Shown here in pieces: positions 52,129-62,201 of a stretch of 64,000 nucleotides of DNA (the stretch's first letter is position 1; each line of letters begins with the position of its first letter). The notes under the pieces are model-generated. The model worked only from the letters and a program-made list of their open reading frames with translations. It was not told the DNA's origin and searched no databases. The stretch lies in contig CALDSR010000050.1 in NCBI GenBank assembly GCA_937924505.1, forward strand, positions 1-64,000, given 5' to 3'. This DNA is from an uncultured Granulosicoccus sp. Its GTDB lineage: Bacteria; Pseudomonadota; Gammaproteobacteria; Granulosicoccales; Granulosicoccaceae. The position numbers were made by a program, and so were the translations under genes.

Positions 52129-54030
52129 ATGAGCGCTTATCAGTCTGAACACCAGCAATCACTAAACGATCCGTGCGGCTACTGGCTAGACGTCGCTGAA
52201 AATGTCAGCTGGTATAAAAAACCTCGTCACGGTGTCGATACGAGTAACAGTCCATTTAACACCTGGTTCGCCGATGGCGAAATCAATGCATGCTTCAATG
52301 CGCTCGATGTCCATGTCACCGAGGGCCGCGGGGATCAGCTGGCGTTGATCCACGACAGCCCGATCACCGGCACGCAACGTAAACTCACGTATCAGGAACT
52401 GCTGGATCTGGTCAAGACTTTCGCCGGCGCGCTTAAAGCGGAAGGTGTTGAAAAAGGCGATCGTGTGCTTATTTATATGCCCATGGTGCCCGAAGCTGTG
52501 ATCGCGGTACTGGCATCAGCCCGACTGGGCGCCGTTCATTCAGTGGTGTTTGGTGGGTTCGCGGCAAAAGAGCTCGCCATCAGAATCGATGACTGTGCGC
52601 CTAAGATCGTCGTTACCGCTTCCTGCGGCATTGAACCCGGGCGCATCATTGAATATAAACCCTTGCTTGATGAAGCGATTAACCTTGCGACACACAAAGT
52701 GCCGCGCTGCATCATGCTGCAAAGAGAACAATGCACTGCTGAACTGACTGACGGTCGCGACATTGACTGGCAACAGAGTATGTCAGCAGCTGTTCCAGCC
52801 GATTGCGTACCGGTCAAAAGTACTGATCCCTTATATATCCTTTATACGTCTGGCACGACGGGCGCACCCAAAGGTGTTGTTCGTGATACCGGCGGCTCCA
52901 TCGTGGCATTGAAATGGACCATGTCAGCTATCTATGACACAAACCCGGGTGACGTGTACTGGGCGGCCTCTGATATTGGTTGGGTAGTCGGCCATTCCTA
53001 CATTATCTACGGCCCGTTGTTTCAAGGCTGCACGACCATCATGTATGAAGGTAAACCGGTTGGTACACCCGATGCTGGGGCATTCTGGCGTGTAATCAGT
53101 GAGCACAAGGTCAAGGTGTTGTTTACTGCACCTACCGCGTTTCGCGCCATCAAGAAAGATGACCCTGACGGCGCATTGCTCGATAAGTACGACCTTTCCT
53201 GCCTCGAGGCCTTGTACCTTGCCGGAGAACGTTGTGATCCGGATACGCTCGAATGGGCACAGGACAAACTTGATATCCCGGTAATTGATCATTGGTGGCA
53301 GACAGAAACGGGCTCATCAATAGCCGCAAACTGTCGCGGCATTGAAGCATTGCCTGTCATTCCCGGTTCGCCATCAGTCGCCGTGCCTGGTCATGACGTG
53401 CTGGTACTCGATAACGAAGGCCAGCCCGTTGCTGCAGGTGATATCGGCGCCATCGTCGTTCGCCTGCCACTGCCACCCGGGACTTTCATCGATTTATGGA
53501 ATGCCAGCGAACGCTTTCAGTCAGCCTACTTCGAACGTTATCCCGGCTACTACGAAACGGGAGACGCCGGGTTTATCGACGACAAGGGTTATATCTTTGT
53601 CATGTCGAGGACCGACGATGTCATCAATGTCGCCGGGCATCGCTTGTCGACAGGTGCGATGGAAGAAGTGCTGGCGGGTCATCCTGACGTTGCCGAATGT
53701 GCCGTCATGGGTGTTCATGATGATCTGAAAGGCCAATTACCCGTCGGCCTGGTCATTCTGAATGCCGGGTGTAATAAAAGTCAGGATGATATCTGCACAG
53801 AACTGATCACCAAGGTCAGAAAGGATATCGGCCCGGTGGCCGCATTCAAATCGGTGGCCGTTGTCGAGCGATTGCCGAAAACGCGTTCTGGCAAGATTCT
53901 TCGCGGTACGCTTCGATCGATCGCAGATAACAAAGAGTGGAATATGCCCGCGACCATAGAGGACCCTACCGTGCTTGACGAAATAACCACGAGTCTTGAA
54001 GCGCTCGGATATGGTCGATCACGCTCATGA
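52129..54030 (+). CDS. prpE: Propionyl-CoA synthetase PrpE (acyl-CoA synthetase)
   Basis: A 633-aa AMP-forming acyl-CoA synthetase that activates propionate. The N-terminal segment [19 protein letters not shown] is typical of the acetyl/propionyl-CoA group. AMP-binding motifs are [14 protein letters not shown] and WWQTETGSS; the C-terminal Lys in [10 protein letters not shown] is the usual acetylation-regulated catalytic lysine. It overlaps pccB by 4 nt, so activation and carboxylation of propionyl-CoA are coupled in one operon. Acetate or other short acids are possible substrates, but the pcc neighbours favour propionate. Confidence 0.88.
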   Translation: MSAYQSEHQQSLNDPCGYWLDVAENVSWYKKPRHGVDTSNSPFNTWFADGEINACFNALDVHVTEGRGDQLALIHDSPITGTQRKLTYQELLDLVKTFAGALKAEGVEKGDRVLIYMPMVPEAVIAVLASARLGAVHSVVFGGFAAKELAIRIDDCAPKIVVTASCGIEPGRIIEYKPLLDEAINLATHKVPRCIMLQREQCTAELTDGRDIDWQQSMSAAVPADCVPVKSTDPLYILYTSGTTGAPKGVVRDTGGSIVALKWTMSAIYDTNPGDVYWAASDIGWVVGHSYIIYGPLFQGCTTIMYEGKPVGTPDAGAFWRVISEHKVKVLFTAPTAFRAIKKDDPDGALLDKYDLSCLEALYLAGERCDPDTLEWAQDKLDIPVIDHWWQTETGSSIAANCRGIEALPVIPGSPSVAVPGHDVLVLDNEGQPVAAGDIGAIVVRLPLPPGTFIDLWNASERFQSAYFERYPGYYETGDAGFIDDKGYIFVMSRTDDVINVAGHRLSTGAMEEVLAGHPDVAECAVMGVHDDLKGQLPVGLVILNAGCNKSQDDICTELITKVRKDIGPVAAFKSVAVVERLPKTRSGKILRGTLRSIADNKEWNMPATIEDPTVLDEITTSLEALGYGRSRS

Positions 54031-55559
54031 CCGACGTTCATACTCGACTGGCCGATATGCGTAGTGCGGCCTTGGCAGGCGGCGGAAAGCGTCGTGTTGA
54101 CGCTCAGCATGCCAAAGGCAAATTAACCGCCCGTGAACGGCTTGCAGTACTGTTTGATCCGCACAGTTTTCGTGAATGGGACATGTTTGTTGAACATGAT
54201 TGCCATGACTTCGGCATGGAAGACAATCGCGTCCCGGGCGATGGTGTGGTCATAGGCTACGGTCAGATTAATGGTCGGCTGGTATTTGCCTTCAGCCAGG
54301 ACTTCACGGTACTCGGTGGTTCATTGTCTGCAGCACATGCACGCAAGATCTGCAAACTGATGGACCATGCCATGAAGGTCCAGGCACCGGTCATCGGCAT
54401 CAACGATTCGGGCGGTGCCCGGATTCAGGAAGGCGTCGCATCATTGGGCGGTTATGCCGATGTGTTTCAAAAGAACGTGCTCGCCTCGGGGGTCGTACCG
54501 CAGATCTCTCTGGTCATGGGTCCTTGCGCAGGGGGCGCTGTGTATTCCCCGGCCATGACCGACTTCATTTTTATGGTGCGTGACTCTTCTTACATGTTTG
54601 TGACCGGTCCGGAAGTCGTAAAAACCGTCACCCATGAGGAAGTGACGCAGGAAGAGCTCGGTGGCGCTGGCACGCACACCAGCAAGAGTAGCGTCGCTGA
54701 TGCGGCATTTGAAAATGACATCGATGCACTTCTTGAAGTACGGCGTTTCATGCACTTTCTGCCATCGAACAATCGAGAAACCGCACCGCTTCGTTCAACC
54801 ATGGATCCACCGGGGCGAGAGATCCCCGCACTCAATACCTTGGTACCGGAAAACCCCAACCTGCCCTATGATATTCGGGAGCTGGTAAAACAAGTCTGCG
54901 ATGAGCAGGAGTTTTTCGAAATTCAGGAAGATTTCGCTGCCAACATTGTTATCGGCTTTGGCCGACTCAATGGCGAGACTGTTGGCTTTGTCGCCAACCA
55001 GCCGATGGTGTTGGCCGGTTGTCTGGATATCAATGCCAGTCGCAAAGGCGCACGCTTCGTTCGCTTCTGCGATGCCTTTTCAATTCCAATCGTGACCTTC
55101 GTCGATGTGCCCGGCTTCCTGCCAGGCACGGCGCAGGAGTATGGCGGCATCATCAAACACGGTGCGAAATTACTCTTTGCCTATGGTGAAGCCACGGTAC
55201 CGAAAATTACAATCATTACTCGCAAGGCCTACGGTGGTGCCTATGACGTCATGGCGTCCAAGCATCTACGTGGTGATATCAATTACGCCTACCCAACGGC
55301 TGAGATCGCAGTCATGGGACCAAAAGGTGCGGTTGAAATCATATTCCGCGCCGACAAGAACGATCCCGAAAAGATCGAAGCAAGAACCGAAGAGTATCGC
55401 GACAAGTTTGCCAACCCATTCGTTGCGAGCAAGCTTGGTTTTATCGACGATGTCATCAGACCACAAAGCACACGCATGCATTTGTGTCGAGATCTTGAAA
55501 TGCTCCGTGGCAAAGAGCTCAAGAATCCCTGGAAAAAACACGACAACATTCCGCTCTAG
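54027..55559 (+). CDS. pccB: Propionyl-CoA carboxylase beta chain (carboxyltransferase)
   Basis: A 510-aa crotonase-fold carboxyltransferase that moves CO2 from biotin to propionyl-CoA. Family motifs include [51 protein letters not shown] and the C-terminal [15 protein letters not shown]. The ATG overlaps the prpE stop (ATGA). It forms an alpha6-beta6 enzyme with PccA encoded 3 nt downstream. Confidence 0.95.
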   Translation: MTDVHTRLADMRSAALAGGGKRRVDAQHAKGKLTARERLAVLFDPHSFREWDMFVEHDCHDFGMEDNRVPGDGVVIGYGQINGRLVFAFSQDFTVLGGSLSAAHARKICKLMDHAMKVQAPVIGINDSGGARIQEGVASLGGYADVFQKNVLASGVVPQISLVMGPCAGGAVYSPAMTDFIFMVRDSSYMFVTGPEVVKTVTHEEVTQEELGGAGTHTSKSSVADAAFENDIDALLEVRRFMHFLPSNNRETAPLRSTMDPPGREIPALNTLVPENPNLPYDIRELVKQVCDEQEFFEIQEDFAANIVIGFGRLNGETVGFVANQPMVLAGCLDINASRKGARFVRFCDAFSIPIVTFVDVPGFLPGTAQEYGGIIKHGAKLLFAYGEATVPKITIITRKAYGGAYDVMASKHLRGDINYAYPTAEIAVMGPKGAVEIIFRADKNDPEKIEARTEEYRDKFANPFVASKLGFIDDVIRPQSTRMHLCRDLEMLRGKELKNPWKKHDNIPL

Positions 55560-55562
55560 ACG

Positions 55563-57623
55563 ATGACTCGGCCAGATAACATTATGCCCATTAAAAAAAT
55601 ACTCATCGCCAATCGGGGTGAAATTGCCTGCCGCGTCATTCGCACCGCCCGTCGACTCGGAATTGCAACGGTCGCTGTCTACTCCGATGCTGACAAACAA
55701 GCCCTGCATGTTCGTCAGGCAGATGAGGCCGTACACATTGGCGGCAATGCATCCGCCGAAAGCTATCTCTCGATAGACAATATTCTCAAGGCCATCAAGG
55801 ATACCGGCGCCGATGCCGTGCACCCTGGCTTCGGTTTTTTGTCAGAGAATTCAAGCTTTGCTAAAGCTTTGGAAAAAGCCGGTGTGATCTTTATCGGCCC
55901 CGGTGTCCATGCCATCGAAGTCATGGGCGACAAGATAGAATCCAAAAAGCTCGCCAATGATGCAGGTGTCAATACCGTTCCAGGACACCCGGATGCGGTG
56001 GCCGACGCAGATGAAGCGTATCGCATCGCTGAAAAAATTGGCTGCCCGGTCATGCTCAAGGCCTCAGCGGGTGGTGGCGGTAAAGGTATGCGAGTCGCGA
56101 CAAGTCTTGATGAAGTCCGTGAAGGATTCATTGCCGCACAAAATGAAGCGCGCAATGCCTTTGGTGATGATCGTGTGTTTGTTGAAAAATTCATTGAGCA
56201 ACCGCGACATATCGAAATTCAACTGATTGCCGACGCACATGGCAACACAGTCTATCTCGGTGAACGAGAGTGTTCGATTCAACGCCGCCATCAAAAGGTT
56301 ATCGAGGAGGCCCCCTCTTCTTTTATCAGTCAGGCAACGCGTAAAGCGATGGGGGAACAAGCCGTGGCACTTGCCAAGGCCGTGCAATACCGGTCGGCTG
56401 GCACTGTCGAGTTCATTGTCGATGCACAAGAGCAGTTTTACTTTCTTGAAATGAATACCCGGCTTCAGGTTGAACACCCGGTAACCGAATGCGTTACCGG
56501 TGTTGATCTGGTCGCGTTGATGATCGATGTCGCGGCTGGGGAAAAACTTCCTTTACAGCAGTCGGATGTAAAGCTAAATGGTTGGTCGTTTGAAGCACGT
56601 GTCTATGCAGAAGATCCGGATCGAGGCTTCTTGCCGTCAACTGGTCGGGTCAGCCATTACGAACCACCCGCGACAGATAATGCCGAATCCGACAACGATG
56701 CAAACAGTGACACCACCTGCAACGAACCTTATACAAGAGTGGATACCGGCATCGATGCCGGTGGCGAAATCTCGATGTTCTATGACCCGATGATCGCCAA
56801 GCTGATCACATGGGCGCCAAGTCGCGAGGAAGCTATCGCGCAAATGCAAGGTGCACTTGAGAGCTATCAGATTATCGGGGTCAAACATAATTTATCCTTT
56901 CTATCGGCATTGTTTGCCCATGAAGCCTTGCAACGCGGGGATCTGACAACTCGTTTTATCGAGGATCATTTTCCGGACGGGTTCAACAGCCAGACGCACG
57001 ACGCACCAGGCAATGACGTGTTAGCAATTATCGTTGCATGGCTCGAATGGCAAACACGGTTAAGAGATCAACAGACCACATCAACACCAACCTTACAAAG
57101 CTCTTCTGTCATGGTCGGCACTGAAAGCTCAGATGAGGAAACCCTCGTTGTATTTTCCGGAGATCCGGTTGATAGCGATTCATCCGTCGATGTCTCTATC
57201 GAAAAGCTGGCGTCCATCGACAGCCATTGGGCACCGGGTGACTGGTTATTTGAAGGCACCATCGATGAAGTTGCCATGAAAGTGCGGGTTGAACGCAAAG
57301 GGCACATGTGGCGTTTGTATCAGGCCGGCGCTGCACGAGACTTCATTGTCGTTGATCCCCACGTGGCCGGGCTGATGAGCTTGATGCCAATCAAAGAAGC
57401 ACAAGACCTATCCCGCTTTTTGTTGTCCCCGATGCCAGGCCTTCTCGTCAAAGTCATGGTCGCGGAAGGTGATGAGGTTACTGTGGGGCAAGATCTCGCC
57501 ATTATCGAAGCAATGAAAATGGAAAACACCCTCACCAGTGACATCAATGGCACGGTTGCGAAGATTGTTGCAGACGCCGGTGAAAGTCTCGCGGTGGACG
57601 CAATCATCATGGAATTCGAATAA
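55563..57623 (+). CDS. pccA: Propionyl-CoA carboxylase alpha chain (biotin carboxylase + BCCP)
   Basis: A 686-aa protein with biotin carboxylase (about 8-455), a BT linker domain and a C-terminal biotinyl domain with the lysine in EAMKMENTL. ATP-grasp motifs include KASAGGGGKGMRV and VEKFIEQPRHIEIQ, and FLEMNTRLQVEHPVTE is present. Either the ATG at 55563 or that at 55584 (giving MPIKKILIANRGEIA) could start it; neither has a clear Shine-Dalgarno. In the last part of the carboxylase domain about 17 extra acidic residues (about 370-388, DNAESDNDANSD) separate STGRVSHYEPP from RVDTGIDAGGE; most relatives have no such insert. Confidence 0.95.
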   Translation: MTRPDNIMPIKKILIANRGEIACRVIRTARRLGIATVAVYSDADKQALHVRQADEAVHIGGNASAESYLSIDNILKAIKDTGADAVHPGFGFLSENSSFAKALEKAGVIFIGPGVHAIEVMGDKIESKKLANDAGVNTVPGHPDAVADADEAYRIAEKIGCPVMLKASAGGGGKGMRVATSLDEVREGFIAAQNEARNAFGDDRVFVEKFIEQPRHIEIQLIADAHGNTVYLGERECSIQRRHQKVIEEAPSSFISQATRKAMGEQAVALAKAVQYRSAGTVEFIVDAQEQFYFLEMNTRLQVEHPVTECVTGVDLVALMIDVAAGEKLPLQQSDVKLNGWSFEARVYAEDPDRGFLPSTGRVSHYEPPATDNAESDNDANSDTTCNEPYTRVDTGIDAGGEISMFYDPMIAKLITWAPSREEAIAQMQGALESYQIIGVKHNLSFLSALFAHEALQRGDLTTRFIEDHFPDGFNSQTHDAPGNDVLAIIVAWLEWQTRLRDQQTTSTPTLQSSSVMVGTESSDEETLVVFSGDPVDSDSSVDVSIEKLASIDSHWAPGDWLFEGTIDEVAMKVRVERKGHMWRLYQAGAARDFIVVDPHVAGLMSLMPIKEAQDLSRFLLSPMPGLLVKVMVAEGDEVTVGQDLAIIEAMKMENTLTSDINGTVAKIVADAGESLAVDAIIMEFE

Positions 57624-57645
57624 CGATGCACGGTATGCAAAGATC

Positions 57646-58059
57646 ATGATCGGACGACTGAATCACGTAGCGCTGGTTGTCGATGATCTTGATGTCGCCG
57701 AACGCACCTGGAAAGAAACCCTCGGTGCAACCGTATCAGCGCGTCAGGCCCTACCCGAGCACGGCGTAACGGTCGTATTCATTGACCTACCTAACACCCG
57801 TATCGAATTGCTCGAGCCGTTGGGCGACGGTTCACCCGTCAGTAAATTTCTGGAACAACACACGGGTGGCGGTATGCATCACCTGTGTCTGGAGGTAAGT
57901 GATATTGTTGCCGCGCGCGATGAGCTGATCAATAAAGGCGCACGCGTACTCGGTGATGGTGAACCAAAGATTGGTGCACATGGAAACCCCGTGCTGTTCT
58001 TGCATCCCAAGGACATGCACGGGACCTTGATTGAGCTCGAGGAAGTGTCGAGCCCCTGA
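57646..58059 (+). CDS. mce: Methylmalonyl-CoA epimerase
   Basis: A 137-aa VOC-fold metalloenzyme that converts (S)- to (R)-methylmalonyl-CoA. Metal ligands are visible: His7 (LNHVALVV), the His in GGGMHHLCLEV and Glu in GTLIELEE. The ATG at 57646 gives the normal length; the frame opens inside pccA. With prpE-pccB-pccA it carries propionate to (R)-methylmalonyl-CoA; methylmalonyl-CoA mutase must be elsewhere. Confidence 0.93.
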   Translation: MIGRLNHVALVVDDLDVAERTWKETLGATVSARQALPEHGVTVVFIDLPNTRIELLEPLGDGSPVSKFLEQHTGGGMHHLCLEVSDIVAARDELINKGARVLGDGEPKIGAHGNPVLFLHPKDMHGTLIELEEVSSP

Positions 58060-58074
58060 ATCAAACAACCTGAA

Positions 58075-58764
58075 TCAGGATACGACCGGTTTCTGCAATG
58101 ACTGGACAAGCTCATCCGACAGATTCAGCGCACTTGCAAGCTCCGCAAGATAGGCCTTTTCTCGGTCACCCTCACCGTCAATAACCATTGCTGACGCTAA
58201 ATACATTTCAGCTGCGGCTTCCGGTGAATCGGCAAGTATCGCGATCCGACTTACATCATGCGGTAAAGACATCTCCTCCAGCAAGAAGTGTGCGACGTCT
58301 TTATCAAGGTTCATCGAATTGATGCGTTCCTTGATACGCGCTTGCTCTTCGGCGTCAACGTGGCCATCGGCCCTGGCCGCAGAGATCATCGCCTTGATAA
58401 CATGCTCACTACGAGCGGAGGCCAAATTTGAAGGCAGTTGTGCAATGGGGTCTCCAAGATCCTGTGGCGCTGCAGCACCTGAGTTCGCCTGCCAATCTTT
58501 CAGGGCTTTGTAGGCATAGCCACCGATCGCCGCGGTACCGCCGACCTTGAGTGCGGTCGTGGTCAGACGCCGACCACTCTTGCTACCGAGCAACAAGGCC
58601 AGCGCTCCAGCGGCCGCCGCCCCCGCGCCCAGCCCCTTGAGCATCGCATCGCGCTCCTCGCCTTCAGGCGGTAGCAACTGCTTGTCTTCGGCCATCTCAA
58701 TACCAGCTCTGGTCGCTGCCTGTGATTTGTCCAGTAAAGAATCAAGAATAGCTTTCGGGTCCAT
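58075..58764 (-). CDS. DUF533 (YebE/TerB-like) protein
   Basis: A 229-aa protein: N-terminal helical part, one Gly/Ala-rich hydrophobic segment (about 44-62, GLGAGAAAAGALALLLG), then GGYAYKALKDWQ and a TerB-like helical domain (about 115-220, MISAARADGHVDAEEQARI). This is the normal DUF533/YebE layout. Function unknown, thought to be at the inner membrane. Convergent with mce (15-nt gap). Confidence 0.88.
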   Translation of the reverse strand: MDPKAILDSLLDKSQAATRAGIEMAEDKQLLPPEGEERDAMLKGLGAGAAAAGALALLLGSKSGRRLTTTALKVGGTAAIGGYAYKALKDWQANSGAAAPQDLGDPIAQLPSNLASARSEHVIKAMISAARADGHVDAEEQARIKERINSMNLDKDVAHFLLEEMSLPHDVSRIAILADSPEAAAEMYLASAMVIDGEGDREKAYLAELASALNLSDELVQSLQKPVVS

Positions 58765-58914
58765 AGTCTTTTTCCGATTACAGTTTTAAAAAATCTGAAA
58801 CCTGTCGTGTGAATTTTACCGGGCGCTTGTTCACGGAGCCGGTACGCGGTATATCCTAGAAGAACATATGTGTGAACTTCAAAAAAACAAGCTCTCACCA
58901 AGGGGCGACAGGCA

Positions 58915-59910
58915 ATGAGCGAAGCGAACTCACAGCAGCCGTATCTTCGGCGGTTGTTTGATGGCCAGACTCACGAGCTCAGGGAAGGCAATACCATCAT
59001 TGGACGCAGTGAGGATTGCAACCTGGTACTCGATGAACCCGGCCTATCGCGAAAACATGTGCGCATTACTGTCGATGCGGAACTTATTATCCTTTTCGAT
59101 CTAGGATCACTGAACGGCACACTGGTTAACGGCAGTGAGGCACTTGGCAAACTGCCTCTACACCACGGCGACATCATTATATTTGACGAGTTTGAATACG
59201 AATTGCTGAGATCGGTTCCGGTTACCAATAAATCAAAATCGACTGTGCAAATCGAAACCGTCGTCGCCAATCGCCACGAACGAGACCGAGAGGAATTGAT
59301 ACAGCCTGAAGTACGCGTGGTGGATGAGGCATTTCTGGCACGCGATTCGAGCAATGATCCGGAAGCCGAAAACACCCCAATTTCGTCGATTGGCCAACCG
59401 ACCTTTATCGTCAGAGGGATCGGCGCCTCAGGCGTCAGAATCCCCCTCGACATGAGCCGCACGAAGTGGACCATCGGTTCATCCAACGCTCACGATATAT
59501 CAATCTCTCATCCATCGGTGGCCGGCACGCACGCCGTGCTGAGCACAGACACCGGACAATGGTTTCTGAGTGCCAACGGCGCGGCCGATGCGCTTCGGAT
59601 CAATGGACAAACCACGCAAGGCATGACCATTTCCAGTGGCGATGTCATCAGTATTGGCGAAATCGATTGCCTGTTTGTCTGTCCACGTGAATACAGTCCG
59701 ACCGGCAATAACCCGGAGCAAGGCGGTAAAGAAAATCACCAACCGAGATACACGCAGACATTTGACACGACAGACATGGAGCCGGTTGCCTGGCGAGATA
59801 CCCGCACGCCGTCGCCGAAAAGGCGATCCAAAGTGTTGATCATGATTGTCTCAGTGCTGACTTTGACCCTGATCACCAGCGCATATTTTTACTGGCGGAA
59901 CAGCAACTGA
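58915..59910 (+). CDS. Membrane-anchored protein with two FHA domains
   Basis: A 331-aa protein. FHA 1 (about 10-95) has the conserved IIGRS, LSRKHVRI and LGSLNGTLVNG; FHA 2 (about 160-258) has WTIGSS and HPSVAGTHAVL, with a weaker loop (the usual Arg/Ser/Asn set is partly lost, so it may not bind phosphothreonine). After a linker comes one transmembrane helix (about 305-325) and a short tail. FHA domains read phosphothreonine, so a Ser/Thr kinase partner is expected, but none is in the window. It is divergent from DUF533. Confidence 0.82.
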   Translation: MSEANSQQPYLRRLFDGQTHELREGNTIIGRSEDCNLVLDEPGLSRKHVRITVDAELIILFDLGSLNGTLVNGSEALGKLPLHHGDIIIFDEFEYELLRSVPVTNKSKSTVQIETVVANRHERDREELIQPEVRVVDEAFLARDSSNDPEAENTPISSIGQPTFIVRGIGASGVRIPLDMSRTKWTIGSSNAHDISISHPSVAGTHAVLSTDTGQWFLSANGAADALRINGQTTQGMTISSGDVISIGEIDCLFVCPREYSPTGNNPEQGGKENHQPRYTQTFDTTDMEPVAWRDTRTPSPKRRSKVLIMIVSVLTLTLITSAYFYWRNSN

Positions 59911-59964
59911 ACTAAGCTTCCGGGTTCTCGTATACTCAGTAGATCAACACCGGCAAATTTCTGC

Positions 59965-61194
59965 ATGATTCTGTTCTATATTTCCGCGGCAATACTCGTG
60001 GTCCTGTGCCTTGCGTGGCTCATCTTCGGGCTCAAACGCTCAGGAAAAACAAGCTCCGATCAGGAAGCGGCAAATATCCTGATTGCGCGCGAAAAGCTTG
60101 CAACTCTCGATACCGCAAAAGCCAGCGGCGCGGTTGACGCAACCGCCTATGCGCAAGAGCGACAACAGCTGGAACAGGCACTTGCCAGTGAACTGCAGGT
60201 CGCCAAGAATCAGAACCGCGAGGATCGCGACGGTAGTATTGTGGCCACTGTCATTGTAGCGATCTTTCTACCCATCAGTGCCGGCGCACTGTATTTGTTT
60301 CTGGGAACCCCGGAAGCTATCAACAACACAAACTCTGCTGCCGCTCTGGGGACTGCTCAAACGACAGCTGGTAACGGCATCCCTGCAGGACAGCAAGCGC
60401 CAAACCTGGACGAGTTGCTGCCGCAACTCGAGGCTCGTCTTCTCGAAGCACCCGACGATGTTAACGGTTGGCGTCTTTTGGGGCGTACCTACCTGACCAT
60501 GTCCCGATTCGACAAGGCAGCGGAAGCCTTGGAAAAAGCCGTCGCACTTGACGATCAACACCTCGACACAATCGCCAGCCTGGCTGAAAGCCTGGCAATG
60601 CAACAAGACGGGAACTTGTCCGGCCGTCCACTGCAATTGATCAAGGACGCCCTCGCTCTGGATGAAAACCATCCACGATCGCTGTGGCTATATGCAATCG
60701 GCACACAACAAGCGGGGGATCACAAAACAGCGTTACAACAGTTTGACAAACTGTCGGTGGTCGCGGCAGGCAATGCTGAAGCCCTCGCAACGATCAGGCA
60801 AATGCGCGTAAACTCCGAAAAAGCGCTCGGTGTTGTGGCCGAGCCCTCGGTGGCAATTGAAGTCAGTGTCGATTTGTCCAACGATGCCAGAAATTCAGTC
60901 AATGAAACCGATTCCGTGTTTATTTTCGCTCGCGCACAAACGGGACCTCCGATGCCCCTGGCAGTATCTCGTCACACGGTCAGGGATCTTCCGATCACCA
61001 TAACGCTGGATGAAAGCATGGCCATGATTCCGAACATGACCCTGGCAAACTTTCCCGAAGTGGTTATCGGTGCGCGAGTGTCCCCTTCGGGTAATCCCAT
61101 CGCACAGTCGGGCGACTGGTTTGCCGAATCCAACATCACCGTCACTGACAAACGTGCCGCAACAAAGCTGCTGATTAACGAGCAAACGCCCTAG
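59965..61194 (+). CDS. ccmI: Cytochrome c maturation protein CcmI (CycH-like)
   Basis: A 409-aa protein: two transmembrane helices (about 3-22 and 93-113) with a cytoplasmic coiled segment between them (REKLATLDTAKASGAVDATAYAQERQQLEQAL), then a periplasmic TPR domain (about 145-280) and a C-terminal beta-rich domain. In c-type cytochrome assembly, CcmI presents apocytochrome to CcmF/H. The gene stands apart from ccmA-H, which are not in the window, so this is an orphan position. The stop overlaps the next start (TAGTG). Confidence 0.82.
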   Translation: MILFYISAAILVVLCLAWLIFGLKRSGKTSSDQEAANILIAREKLATLDTAKASGAVDATAYAQERQQLEQALASELQVAKNQNREDRDGSIVATVIVAIFLPISAGALYLFLGTPEAINNTNSAAALGTAQTTAGNGIPAGQQAPNLDELLPQLEARLLEAPDDVNGWRLLGRTYLTMSRFDKAAEALEKAVALDDQHLDTIASLAESLAMQQDGNLSGRPLQLIKDALALDENHPRSLWLYAIGTQQAGDHKTALQQFDKLSVVAAGNAEALATIRQMRVNSEKALGVVAEPSVAIEVSVDLSNDARNSVNETDSVFIFARAQTGPPMPLAVSRHTVRDLPITITLDESMAMIPNMTLANFPEVVIGARVSPSGNPIAQSGDWFAESNITVTDKRAATKLLINEQTP

Positions 61195-62093
61195 TGCCCG
61201 TAAACAACCTTCGTGGAGCCGTGTTGATGGTAGTGGCCATCGCATTGCTCTCGATGATGGACGCGACGGTCAAGTGGTTGGTTACCAACCAGGTTGAGGT
61301 CATGCAGATCCTCGCCGTGAGAAGCATCATTATCGTGTTGTTCATGGCACTGATTTATCAATTGCGTGGACAAGCGAACGCCATTCTTCCAACCCGCCCT
61401 GTTGCACAAATGGCACGCGGTCTTTTCGGTTTTATCGCACCCTTCAGTTTTTTTCTGGGCTTGAAATACGTTCCGCTGACCGATGCGGTCGTTGTGTTCT
61501 TCTCGTCAATTTTCGTCGTCAGCCTGTTATCAATGGTATTCCTTGGCGAACGCGTCGGTCCACATCGTTGGGTGTCAATCATTATCGGCTACATAGGCGT
61601 GGTCATCGTCGCTCAGCCACAAGGCGGCGGACAATTATTCGGTTATGCCCTGGTCTTGCTGTCAAGCTCCTCTTACGCTGTCCTGTTTGTCAGTGGTCGT
61701 TACCTGTCCCGCACTGAATCGACGCCTTCATTGGTTGTCAGTTACAACCTCGGTGTTGGCTTACTCGCCTTTGTTTTCCTGCCCTGGTTCTGGGTGCCAT
61801 TGAACCTTGAGCAAGTCGTCTTCATTCTGGCGGCAACGGTTCTGGCCGGCTGTGGTCACTTCGCCATGACCAGCGCCTTTGCCCAGGGAGAAGCCTCGTT
61901 TATCGCACCCTTTGAATACACCGCGCTTATCTGGGCCGTGATGTTCGATCTGATGATCTGGCGTCATCAGCCGGGTTCGGCCACCTTGTTCGGCGCTGCA
62001 ATCATTATCGGCAGTGGGCTTTACGTGGCTTATCGAGAACAGCTCGCCACGCGCGAAGTATCGGCCGCGCTGCGCAACACCAATGTTCATTAG
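61194..62093 (+). CDS. EamA/DMT-family transporter
   Basis: A 299-aa protein with ten hydrophobic helices in two EamA repeats. Helix 3-4 carries LFGFIAPFSFFLGLKYVPLTDA and helix 5 has LGERVGPHRW, typical of this drug/metabolite transporter group. GTG at 61194 shares a base with the ccmI stop. The direction and substrate cannot be told. It precedes preT by 108 nt. Confidence 0.85.
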   Translation: MPVNNLRGAVLMVVAIALLSMMDATVKWLVTNQVEVMQILAVRSIIIVLFMALIYQLRGQANAILPTRPVAQMARGLFGFIAPFSFFLGLKYVPLTDAVVVFFSSIFVVSLLSMVFLGERVGPHRWVSIIIGYIGVVIVAQPQGGGQLFGYALVLLSSSSYAVLFVSGRYLSRTESTPSLVVSYNLGVGLLAFVFLPWFWVPLNLEQVVFILAATVLAGCGHFAMTSAFAQGEASFIAPFEYTALIWAVMFDLMIWRHQPGSATLFGAAIIIGSGLYVAYREQLATREVSAALRNTNVH

Positions 62094-62201
62094 TCAAAGA
62101 ACAACGTTAACGATCCGCGCGGATTCACGATGGTCTCGATAAATTTGACCAATTGGATAAAATTTGTTTGAATGCTGTCAAATCCAGCTTGAGAAGCGTT
62201 C

